Of a DNA stretch of 64,000 nucleotides, positions 44,704-51,790 are shown in pieces (the stretch's first letter is position 1; each line of letters starts with the position of its first letter). A program made the position numbers and the translations under genes. The stretch lies in NCBI RefSeq assembly GCF_000931465.1, contig NZ_CP010892.1, positions 5,913,388 through 5,977,387 on the forward strand, in the 5' to 3' direction. The stretch is from Pseudomonas sp. MRSN 12121 (GTDB lineage Bacteria; Pseudomonadota; Gammaproteobacteria; Pseudomonadales; Pseudomonadaceae). Under the pieces are notes generated by a model that searched no databases, had not been told where the DNA came from, and saw only the letters and a program-made list of their open reading frames with translations.

Positions 44704-44961
44704 TTAGGCTGCGACGACGCTCACGTAACGACGACCGAAGGCGCCTTTTACTTCAAACTTGATCACGCCTTCGATTTTCGCGAAGAGGGTGTGATCCTTA
44801 CCCATGCCAACGCCGTAGCCAGCGTGGAATTGGGTGCCGCGCTGACGCACGATGATGTTGCCGGCCTTGATGACCTGGCCGCCATACATCTTCACGCCAA
44901 GGCGTTTGGCTTCTGAGTCGCGACCGTTACGGGTACTACCACCAGCTTTTTTGTGTGCCAT
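44704..44961 (-). CDS. rpmA: 50S ribosomal protein L27
   Basis: An 85-residue protein with the hallmark N-terminus [20 protein letters not shown], which reaches the peptidyl-transferase centre, and the conserved [16 protein letters not shown] segment. It sits 35 bases after rplU on the same strand, the classical L21-L27 pair. Confidence 0.97.
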
Positions 44962-44996
44962 GAGTTCAATTCTCCTAGTGAGGAATTAGGCTGAAA

Positions 44997-45308
44997 TTAA
45001 GCCTGAATACCGGTGATTTTGATCTCGGTGAACCACTGGCGGTGGCCCATACGCTTCATGTGGTGCTTACGGCGACGGAACTTGATGATGCGGACTTTAT
45101 CGTGACGACCTTGGGAGATCACTTCAGCCTTGACGGTTGCGCCAGCAACAACAGGTGCGCCGATGTTCACGTCGTCGCCATTGGCAACCAACAGAACGCG
45201 GTCAAAAGTCACGGATTCGCCAGTGGCGATTTCCAGTTTTTCGATCTTCAGGTATTCACCTTCAGCGACCTTGTATTGCTTACCGCCGGTAACGATTACT
45301 GCGTACAT
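44997..45308 (-). CDS. rplU: 50S ribosomal protein L21
   Basis: A 103-residue protein, MYAVIVTGGKQYKVAEGEYL, with the family C-terminus KFRRRKHHMKRMGHRQWFTE. The ATG at 45308 gives the conserved start; the longer open frame is leader sequence. Transcription from the promoter at 45442-45470 implies a leader of about 125 bases. Confidence 0.97.
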   Translation of the reverse strand: MYAVIVTGGKQYKVAEGEYLKIEKLEIATGESVTFDRVLLVANGDDVNIGAPVVAGATVKAEVISQGRHDKVRIIKFRRRKHHMKRMGHRQWFTEIKITGIQA

Positions 45309-45441
45309 GGTATTTCTCCGATAATCCTGCTCACCCAGCTCTTTATAAGAAGAGGTATTGGCTGGCATGGCTGCATGGGGCTGGAACGGCCCAAGTGCAA
45401 TTGCGTAAGGCAGGTGCTGCCCAGGAAGTTCAGGGTGCGCG

Positions 45442-45470
45442 ATTGTACGCAAGCCGCCCAGGCGATGCAA
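45442..45470 (-). promoter_or_regulatory. Sigma-70 promoter of rplU-rpmA
   Basis: On the minus strand TTGCAT (45465-45470) and TACAAT (45442-45447) are exactly 17 bases apart, followed by a GC-rich CGCGCAC discriminator as in ribosomal-protein promoters. Confidence 0.82.
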
Positions 45471-45488
45471 GTGGCCGTCCATCGCGCC

Positions 45489-45517
45489 TTGACAGCCCCG
45501 GACGTGGGTCCTAGCAT
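45489..45517 (+). promoter_or_regulatory. Sigma-70 promoter of ispB
   Basis: TTGACA at 45489-45494 and TAGCAT at 45512-45517 with a 17-base spacer, about 30 bases before the ispB ATG. It is back-to-back with the rplU promoter. Confidence 0.75.
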
Positions 45518-45549
45518 GCCGCGCAACCCTTCTGGAGCACCTGTCGCTG

Positions 45550-46518
45550 ATGCAACCCCAAGCTTTCTACCGCGCGGTGGCGGACGATTTCAACGCCGTC
45601 GACGGCATCATCAAGAAGCAGCTGACTTCCCGAGTGCCGCTGGTATCGAAAATCGGTGACTACATTACCTCCGCCGGAGGTAAACGCCTACGTCCTTTAT
45701 TGGTGCTGCTGTGCGGCAAGGCCCTGGGCCGCGAAGGCGACGACCTGCGCCTGCTGGCCGCCACCATCGAATTCCTGCACACCGCCACCCTGCTGCATGA
45801 CGACGTGGTCGACATGTCCGGCATGCGCCGCGGCCGTTCGACCGCCAACGCCATGTGGGGTAACGCCCCAAGCGTGCTGGTGGGCGACTTCTTGTACTCG
45901 CGCTCCTTCGAAATGATGGTCGAGCTGGGCTCGATGCCAGTGATGAAGATCCTGTCGCAGGCCACCCGCGTGATCGCCGAAGGCGAAGTGCTGCAGCTGT
46001 CGAAAGTCCGCGATGCCAGCACCACCGAAGAAACCTACATGGAAGTCATCCGCGGCAAGACCGCGATGCTCTTCGAGGCCTCGACCCACAGCGCCGCCGC
46101 CCTGGCTGGCGCCACCGAGGAGCAGAGCGAAGCCCTGCGCACCTTTGGCGATCACCTGGGCGTAGCCTTCCAGCTGGTCGACGACCTGCTCGACTACAAG
46201 GGCGATGCGCAGACCCTGGGCAAGAACGTCGGCGACGACCTGGCCGAAGGCAAGCCAACCCTGCCGCTGATCTACACCATGCGCGAAGGTACGCCGGAAC
46301 AGGCGGCGCTGGTACGCCAGGCGATCCAGAAAGGCGGTATCGAAGACCTGGAAAGCATCCGCGCGGCCGTGGAAGCCTCCGGTTCGCTGGAATACACCGC
46401 ACGTCTGGCCCGCGATTACGCCGCTCGCGCCATCGCCTGCCTGGAAGCCCTGCCGCCAAGCGAATACCGTGATGCGCTGGTGGAACTGAGCGAATTCGCT
46501 GTAGCCCGCACGCACTGA
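45550..46518 (+). CDS. ispB: Polyprenyl diphosphate synthase IspB
   Basis: A 322-residue long-chain trans-prenyltransferase that makes the ubiquinone side chain (nonaprenyl in pseudomonads; octaprenyl in E. coli). The first aspartate-rich motif is DDVVD (84-88) and the second DDLLD (211-215), with GGKRLRP near residue 43 binding IPP. Divergent from rplU, as in P. aeruginosa. Confidence 0.94.
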   Translation: MQPQAFYRAVADDFNAVDGIIKKQLTSRVPLVSKIGDYITSAGGKRLRPLLVLLCGKALGREGDDLRLLAATIEFLHTATLLHDDVVDMSGMRRGRSTANAMWGNAPSVLVGDFLYSRSFEMMVELGSMPVMKILSQATRVIAEGEVLQLSKVRDASTTEETYMEVIRGKTAMLFEASTHSAAALAGATEEQSEALRTFGDHLGVAFQLVDDLLDYKGDAQTLGKNVGDDLAEGKPTLPLIYTMREGTPEQAALVRQAIQKGGIEDLESIRAAVEASGSLEYTARLARDYAARAIACLEALPPSEYRDALVELSEFAVARTH

Positions 46519-46632
46519 TCCCCCTTACCGACAAGCACGCTCCTGCCGCCCCGAGGGCTGCGCAGGCGCGTGCCTGTTGCTGACGTTTTGCGCAAATCCC
46601 CCTCGCAACACCCCTGCGCCAACAAAACCTTA

Positions 46633-46638
46633 TATAAT
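46633..46638 (+). promoter_or_regulatory. -10 element upstream of the yjdM-like gene
   Basis: A perfect TATAAT 39 bases before the GTG start, embedded in CTTATATAATGTGCGC. I see no good -35 at the expected distance, so an activator or extended contacts may be needed. Confidence 0.5.
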
Positions 46639-46676
46639 GTGCGCTTTTTTAGCCTTCCTGAAACCGAGGAGTCTTA

Positions 46677-47018
46677 GTGAGCACGCTGCCACCCTGCCCG
46701 AAATGCAATTCCGAATACACCTATGAAGACGGCGTCCAGCTGGTCTGCCCGGAATGCGCCCACGAATGGTCCGCCAACGCTGAAGCCGAGGCCGCGTCCG
46801 ATGAAGCCGTGAAAAAGGACTCGGTCGGTAACATCCTGCAAGACGGCGACACCATCACCGTGATCAAGGACCTGAAGGTCAAAGGCACTTCGCTGGTGGT
46901 CAAGGTCGGCACCAAGGTCAAGAACATCCGCCTGTGCGATGGCGACCATGATATCGACTGCAAGATCGACGGAATCGGCCCGATGAAGCTCAAATCCGAG
47001 TTCGTCCGCAAAGTCTGA
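46677..47018 (+). CDS. yjdM: Zinc ribbon domain protein YjdM (PhnA-like)
   Basis: A 113-residue protein with an N-terminal zinc ribbon (C7, C10, C24, C27 in PPCPKCNS and LVCPECAHE) and a C-terminal PhnA SH3-like domain (DSVGNILQDGDTITVIKDL). Despite the old PhnA name, a phosphonatase role is not established for this family. The start is GTG with GAGGAG five bases upstream. It is followed by a strong GC hairpin at 47033-47051. Confidence 0.88.
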   Translation: MSTLPPCPKCNSEYTYEDGVQLVCPECAHEWSANAEAEAASDEAVKKDSVGNILQDGDTITVIKDLKVKGTSLVVKVGTKVKNIRLCDGDHDIDCKIDGIGPMKLKSEFVRKV

Positions 47019-47032
47019 TAAACCGGCTATCG

Positions 47033-47051
47033 CCCCGCGCCTGGCGCGGGG
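47033..47051 (+). terminator. GC-rich hairpin after the yjdM-like gene
   Basis: CCCCGCGC and GCGCGGGG form an 8-bp perfect stem with a CTG loop, 14 bases after the stop. The T-run is missing, so termination efficiency is uncertain. Confidence 0.5.
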
Positions 47052-47177
47052 TGTGCCCCCTCCTCTCGCCCTCCTCCCCCTTCCTCCGCCAAATAGCAAA
47101 AGGCCAGCCCTTTTGACCCATAACAATTTCCACACAGAAAAAAGCAGAAACCGCCAATAGGTACTTGCTATTCATTG

Positions 47178-47196
47178 AATAAGAATTATTCTCATT
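47178..47196. promoter_or_regulatory. Fur box upstream of the 90-residue protein gene
   Basis: AATAAGAATTATTCTCATT matches the palindrome AATGAGAATNATTCTCATT at 18 of 19 positions, the form typical of Pseudomonas Fur sites. It lies 26 bases before the start codon at 47222, so bound Fur-Fe would block transcription. Iron-repressed expression is inferred. Confidence 0.75.
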
Positions 47197-47221
47197 GAAC
47201 CCCATCAAGGAGATGAGACTC

Positions 47222-47494
47222 ATGACTTATTTGATCGACGCATGGCTGGACCGCCCACACCCTTACCTGCGAATCCTGCATCGGGAAACCGGGGAAGTCT
47301 GTGCGGTACTGGAAGAAGAAGCCTTGAACGAACTCCAGGATCAGGGCGACCTGGACCTCAATGGCCTGAGTTCCAGCGAGCCGGTGGTGCTCAAGGAACT
47401 GGTGCGCAACCTGTTTCTGTTCTGCTATGCCCGGGCCTTGCGCCCTGCTGGAACAACCGAAGGCCAGGGCCTGAGCGCAAAAATACGCCTATGA
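47222..47494 (+). CDS. PA4570-like small protein, probably Fur-regulated
   Basis: A 90-residue soluble acidic protein beginning MTYLIDAWLDRPHPYLRILH. No motif, signal or membrane segment is recognised; it is unusually rich in Leu and Glu. Position and size suggest the homologue of PA4570 of P. aeruginosa, a conserved protein of unknown function. The ATG at 47222 is preceded by AAGGAG with a nine-base spacer; an ATG at 47213 is too close to it. A near-perfect Fur box immediately upstream suggests an iron-starvation role. Confidence 0.7.
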   Translation: MTYLIDAWLDRPHPYLRILHRETGEVCAVLEEEALNELQDQGDLDLNGLSSSEPVVLKELVRNLFLFCYARALRPAGTTEGQGLSAKIRL

Positions 47495-47590
47495 CCCCGC
47501 CCAAACCCTCTGCCGGGACAAACCTGCGCGCGATCCACCTACCGTGGGACGGTATACGGATCGCGAGCGGGCCTGCCCGGTCATCGAGGC

Positions 47591-48208
47591 TTACAGAACG
47601 TCGAGCAGCTCGACGTCGAACACCAGGACGCTGTGCGGCGGAATGCTGCCAACGCCTTGGGCGCCGTAAGCCAGTTCGCTCGGCACGTACAGACGCCATT
47701 TGCTGCCGGCGTTCATCAGTTGCAGCGCTTCGGTCCAGCCAGCGATGACGCCGCCGACCGGGAATTCCGCAGGCTGGCCGCGCTCGTAGGAGCTGTCGAA
47801 CACAGTGCCGTCGATCAGGGTGCCGTGGTAGTGAGTACGCACGCTGTCTTCACGAGATGGCTTGGCGCCGTCGCCCTGGGTCAGCACTTCGAACTGCAGG
47901 CCGGACGCCAGAGTGGTGATGCCTTCACGCTTGGCGTTTTCAGCCAGGAAAGCCAGGCCCGCGCCAGCAGCGGCTTCAGCCTTGGCAGCGGCTTCGGCTT
48001 GCATGATTTCGCGGATCACTTTGAAGCTGGCGGACATCTCTTCCTGGCCTACACGGCTAGGCTTGCCGGCAAAGGCGTCGGTCAGGCCGGCCAGGATCGC
48101 GTCCAGGCTCACGCCCGGTGGCGGGTTGTCACGCAGTTGATCGCCCAGCTGACGGCCGATGCCGTAGCTGACGCGGGTTTCGTCGGTGGACAGATTTACT
48201 TCGGACAT
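47591..48208 (-). CDS. fklB: FKBP-type peptidyl-prolyl isomerase FklB
   Basis: A 205-residue FKBP22/Mip-like isomerase. The N-terminal helical dimerisation domain (1-90, SYGIGRQLGDQL...FAGKP) and an Ala/Glu-rich helix lead to the C-terminal FKBP domain with VRTHYHGTLIDGTVFDSSYERG, VIAGWTEAL and AYGAQGVGSIPPHSVLVFDVELL. No signal peptide, so cytoplasmic. The start MSEVNLSTDE at 48208 gives the family length. Confidence 0.9.
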   Translation of the reverse strand: MSEVNLSTDETRVSYGIGRQLGDQLRDNPPPGVSLDAILAGLTDAFAGKPSRVGQEEMSASFKVIREIMQAEAAAKAEAAAGAGLAFLAENAKREGITTLASGLQFEVLTQGDGAKPSREDSVRTHYHGTLIDGTVFDSSYERGQPAEFPVGGVIAGWTEALQLMNAGSKWRLYVPSELAYGAQGVGSIPPHSVLVFDVELLDVL

Positions 48209-48334
48209 GACACTGCTCCGCTGTGCGGACGGCTCGAGAATCCGCCGTGCGGACACGGTGGATTCCGGGGCGCCCGGAACCAAAAGGGCGAGCAGACTAG
48301 CACAGAAGCCTCGACGATGATGAACGCGCGCCGC

Positions 48335-48640
48335 CTACCAGGACGAACGCGAGGCGATAGGCACTCGCAGGCTGTCCTCGGTGCCGGCCGACAGCCCGCA
48401 CATCTCGTCATGCACCGATGTATGGATCAGGTTGAAGGGCAGCCTGGGAAAGGCATGCAGCACTTCCCGGGCATGCTCCACCGAGCGCAGGTGCAGCATC
48501 TGGCCATGGGCGTCGCTGAGGGGGAACGCCGCCCCGTGCATCCGGGCCTCGAGCAGATAGATACCGCCCTCGAGGGAAATCAGGTTCAGCTCGTCGACCT
48601 TTCCGGCGACGGCATAGGCATTCAGTTCATGCAGGTTCAT
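48335..48640 (-). CDS. DUF6482-like conserved small protein
   Basis: A 101-residue protein, MNLHELNAYAVAGKVDELNL, with alternating strand and helix pattern (EGGIYLLEARMHG, LHLRSVEHAREVLHAFP) and a C-terminal DEMCGL segment. I believe it is the DUF6482 family (homologue of PA4573), function unknown. The ATG at 48640 follows GAGGTGCCCC and is chosen over a longer upstream frame. Confidence 0.65.
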   Translation of the reverse strand: MNLHELNAYAVAGKVDELNLISLEGGIYLLEARMHGAAFPLSDAHGQMLHLRSVEHAREVLHAFPRLPFNLIHTSVHDEMCGLSAGTEDSLRVPIASRSSW

Positions 48641-48773
48641 GGGGCACCTCGCAGGGCTCAAGCCCGAGACCCATACAGGGATATGCCCCGGCAGGCAAAA
48701 GCACAAGCCACAAACGACGCCGCCCGTCCGTTTCACAACGGCCGGGCGGCGCGGTTCCAGCGGGTACAAACCA

Positions 48774-49262
48774 TCAGTGCTTGGTCAGCTTGTCCAGATA
48801 ACCCATGGCGCAGGCCGAGATCACGAAGGTCATATGGATGATCACGTACCACATCAGGTACTGGGTCTCGATACTCTTCGCGTCCATGAACACCCGCAGC
48901 AGGTGGATCGAGGAAATTGCCACGATGGAGGCGGCTACCTTCATCTTCAGCGAAGAAGAATCCATCTTGCCCAGCCAGCTGAGCTTTTCCTTGTCTTCGT
49001 CGATGTCCAGCTGAGACACGAAATTCTCATAGCCGGAAATCATCACCATCACCAGCAAGCCGCCGACCAGCGCCATGTCGATCAACGACAGCAGCACCAG
49101 GATCAGATCGGACTCGGCCATGGTGAACACGTTGGGAATGACGTGGAAGACTTCCTGGAAAAACTTCAGCGCCAACGCGAGCAAGCCCAGGGACAGACCG
49201 AAGTAGATCGGCGCCAACAGCCAGCGCGAGGCGTACATTGCATTTTCGACTAAACGTTCCAT
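48774..49262 (-). CDS. UPF0114/YqhA family inner-membrane protein
   Basis: A 162-residue protein (TIGR00645/UPF0114) with four membrane segments. Opening MERLVENAMYASRWLLAPIY and the loop SGYENFVSQLDIDEDKEKLSWLGKMD are the family signatures. Function is unknown, though the family is predicted to be a membrane channel or transporter. Divergent from the lipoprotein gene that follows. Confidence 0.88.
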   Translation of the reverse strand: MERLVENAMYASRWLLAPIYFGLSLGLLALALKFFQEVFHVIPNVFTMAESDLILVLLSLIDMALVGGLLVMVMISGYENFVSQLDIDEDKEKLSWLGKMDSSSLKMKVAASIVAISSIHLLRVFMDAKSIETQYLMWYVIIHMTFVISACAMGYLDKLTKH

Positions 49263-49421
49263 TGAATCTCACACAGGCCTGAAATGGCGGCGAGTATATC
49301 AGCCGCCCAAAAGCCCATAAACCGTAACGAAATCCATCGCCTGCGCGTTTGCCGGAGCGAATTTCTGCTAGTGTCGGCATCACGAGAACAGCTCAATGAC
49401 ATCGGACAGGAAGCCTGGAGA

Positions 49422-51254
49422 ATGGATTTGCGATTGCCTTTGGCGAGTACCGGCCTGTGTATCTCGCTGCTGCTCATGACTGGCTGCTCGCCCAGCGACG
49501 AGAAGCAGCAGGTCAGCCTGGAACAGAAAACCGCACAGTTCGAACAGTCCCTGGACAGCATCCAGGACCCCAGGCTCAAAGATGCCATCGCCGACCTGGG
49601 CGGTTCGCTGCTGCTGCTTGAACGCGCGCAACTGCGACTCCAGAGCAAGCCCATCGAAACCGAATACGGCGACGACGCCCTGGCCCTGCTCAAGCACTAC
49701 CCCAGCCCGCAGGCCCTGGTCGATACCTACCTCAATGGGCTGTTCGTGCTGCGCAAGAGCTCCAACTCCGACTACCTGACCGACCTGCAACCGGTATTTC
49801 CCTTCAACTTCGGCATGCAGGCGCAGTTCCCCTTCCCCCACGGCCTCGAATGGCAATCCGTGAAACTGAGCAACGGCAAGGTCGTGGCCTTCCAGCCCGA
49901 ATGGTCGGAAACCGATCCCGGTATCCAGTTGAGCCCCTCCAGCTCCAACCTGACCAACCCGGACGACCTGACCATCACCTACCCCTTCATCGAAGGCCTG
50001 GAAGTCGAAAACAAGAACCAGCCCCAACCCGTGACACTGCAAGGCAAGGCCGAAGTGATAGCCCCTCGCCAGGTGGTGACCTTCGAGCTGGGCAAGGCGG
50101 ATATTGGCAAGCCGCGCAGCAATCAGAACATCAGCGTGAAGCTTGTGTCCCTGGACAAGAACAGCGCGGAAATCGAGCTGACCAACAGCGCCCCGCCCTC
50201 GCCCGAAATCGGCGATACCCCTCTGAACCCGCTGTTGGTGCAAGCCCGCGATAGCACCGGGCAAATCCTTTCGCGTTCCGGCTCGATCAATGAAAGCAGC
50301 CAGCAGATTGCCTTCTATACCCGGCAGCTCGCCGAAATGCAGAAGCAGAAAGCCTGGAGCGAGACATTCGAGCAGCAGCTCGAGGCGCAGCGCAAAGCCT
50401 TCGAGCGTGAGCAGAAAAGCCAGTACACCAAGGTGTATTTCAACGGCCTGATCGACAAGCTGGAAGTCAATGTGCTGGACTTCTCCGAAGCCACCGTCAC
50501 CCGCAAGGACCTCGACCTGAAGGTACAGCGCTTCGACCGCCAGACCACCGACAGCAGGATCCAGCCGCTGCCCATGCCGGTCTTGGTGTATGACGACCAG
50601 GCGGCCGACTACCTCAAGGGCGCCGACCTCGACGAAGAAACCCTGAAGAAAAGCGTGGTCGTCCATCAATCCACCGAAGACGCCAGCGCGGCCAGGATCG
50701 AGTTCGACCACCCCAAGACCTTCAACGACGAATTGCTGGGCAACTCCTTCTCGTCAGGCGACAGCCCCGTGACCTTCTTCACCCAGGACGCCAACGGCAA
50801 GCGCGGCGAACCCATCGAGCTGCCAGACGAGGCCGTCGAGGTCGATCCAATGCGCAGCGCCATCACCTACGACCTGACCCTGTTCCCGGAAACCCCAGCC
50901 TATGCCGTCGGCTCGATCCCGCTGTTCCTGGCCAGCATCGAGAAGAAAACCCTGGCCACCAGCCAACTGCCCAAGGGGCTGGAACTCAAGGACAACGCGC
51001 TGATCGTCGACCAGCGGCTGTTCCCCGCCGAATCCTGGCGTTTCTACGCCAAGGACGGCAGCGGCCAATACCTGAAGGAGATTCTCGCGGTCAGCCACGA
51101 AACGCCGGCAAATGGCCCGGCGCCGTTCGACGTGCATTACTTCTACGGGCAGCCCACCACCCTTGAAACCTATCAGCGCAGTGAGCTCAACACGGTCGAA
51201 TATGGTTTTGAGGTCAAGCTCGACAAGCTGGAAAACCCGCCACCGGAGGAGTGA
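49422..51254 (+). CDS. Unrecognised 610-residue lipoprotein with central coiled coil
   Basis: I do not recognise this protein. A lipoprotein signal (MDLRLPLASTGLCISLLLMTGC) puts the lipidated Cys at 22; S at +2 and P at +3 favour the outer membrane. The N-terminal part has a helical EQKTAQFEQSLDSIQDP region, the middle a charged coiled coil near residues 285-330 (QQIAFYTRQLAEMQKQKAW and following), and the rest predicted beta-rich repeats. There are no enzymatic motifs. The frame opens at 49284, but the ATG at 49422 provides the signal. It lies alone between two core genes and divergent from yqhA. Confidence 0.75.
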   Translation: MDLRLPLASTGLCISLLLMTGCSPSDEKQQVSLEQKTAQFEQSLDSIQDPRLKDAIADLGGSLLLLERAQLRLQSKPIETEYGDDALALLKHYPSPQALVDTYLNGLFVLRKSSNSDYLTDLQPVFPFNFGMQAQFPFPHGLEWQSVKLSNGKVVAFQPEWSETDPGIQLSPSSSNLTNPDDLTITYPFIEGLEVENKNQPQPVTLQGKAEVIAPRQVVTFELGKADIGKPRSNQNISVKLVSLDKNSAEIELTNSAPPSPEIGDTPLNPLLVQARDSTGQILSRSGSINESSQQIAFYTRQLAEMQKQKAWSETFEQQLEAQRKAFEREQKSQYTKVYFNGLIDKLEVNVLDFSEATVTRKDLDLKVQRFDRQTTDSRIQPLPMPVLVYDDQAADYLKGADLDEETLKKSVVVHQSTEDASAARIEFDHPKTFNDELLGNSFSSGDSPVTFFTQDANGKRGEPIELPDEAVEVDPMRSAITYDLTLFPETPAYAVGSIPLFLASIEKKTLATSQLPKGLELKDNALIVDQRLFPAESWRFYAKDGSGQYLKEILAVSHETPANGPAPFDVHYFYGQPTTLETYQRSELNTVEYGFEVKLDKLENPPPEE

Positions 51255-51266
51255 GCCTCAAGCCGT

Positions 51267-51578
51267 TCAATGGCGGCAGCGTTCGCCGTTGATCTGCCGT
51301 AGCTGGGCTTGAAGGTGCAGGCACCAAATCTGCGGATCGTCCGCCAGCTCATAGCCATGAGTGGTGAGGCTTTCGACGATGGAATCAAGGATGGATTCGG
51401 CCACGCCGGGGCCGCAGAAAGGTCCCTGGGCCTTGATGGCCGAGGGTTGTTCACCGGCCATTCCGGCGGCGAACAGCAAGGTCCACATTCCGTTATCCCC
51501 CGCCAGCGGGCGGACGCTGCATTCGATGCGGGTGACCAGGCCAAGACACTGGCGTGTAAGGCAGAGGTTGCGCGACAT
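51267..51578 (-). CDS. Conserved hypothetical protein (PA4575-like)
   Basis: A 103-residue protein starting MSRNLCLTRQCLGLVTRIEC. Positionally it is the counterpart of PA4575 of P. aeruginosa, which lies between the YqhA-like gene and the Lon-like protease gene. It contains several cysteines and a GYELADDPQIWCLHLQAQLR C-terminal helix. It converges with the lipoprotein gene with 12 bases between their ends. No function can be proposed. Confidence 0.6.
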   Translation of the reverse strand: MSRNLCLTRQCLGLVTRIECSVRPLAGDNGMWTLLFAAGMAGEQPSAIKAQGPFCGPGVAESILDSIVESLTTHGYELADDPQIWCLHLQAQLRQINGERCRH

Positions 51579-51790
51579 GGCGGCGACCCTCGGTAGATCC
51601 GGTATTCAGCCCTCATGGGAAGACTGTTTCGATCCAGTGACGACTGTCGTTCTCCTTGCCCTGAGAATAGGAAGAAAAGCCTGATAAGCAAAGTTGACCG
51701 GCTGAACAGGCGCCGAATGGTCTTTTCGCGAAATTTGACGCCAACGGACCGGCGCCGCGACGAAGGCAGGGCCCTCGCCGCGGCGCGTCC

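Noticed and set aside
47121..47137. TAACAATTTCCACACAG resembles the lac promoter/operator region of cloning vectors
   Set aside because: Similarity is short and interrupted by one base, no other vector sequence is nearby, and the surroundings are normal Pseudomonas DNA, so coincidence is most likely.
51757..51786. CGCCGCG...CGCGGCG inverted repeat after the Lon-like protease gene
   Set aside because: No T-run on the minus strand and GC-rich background makes such repeats frequent; not called a terminator.
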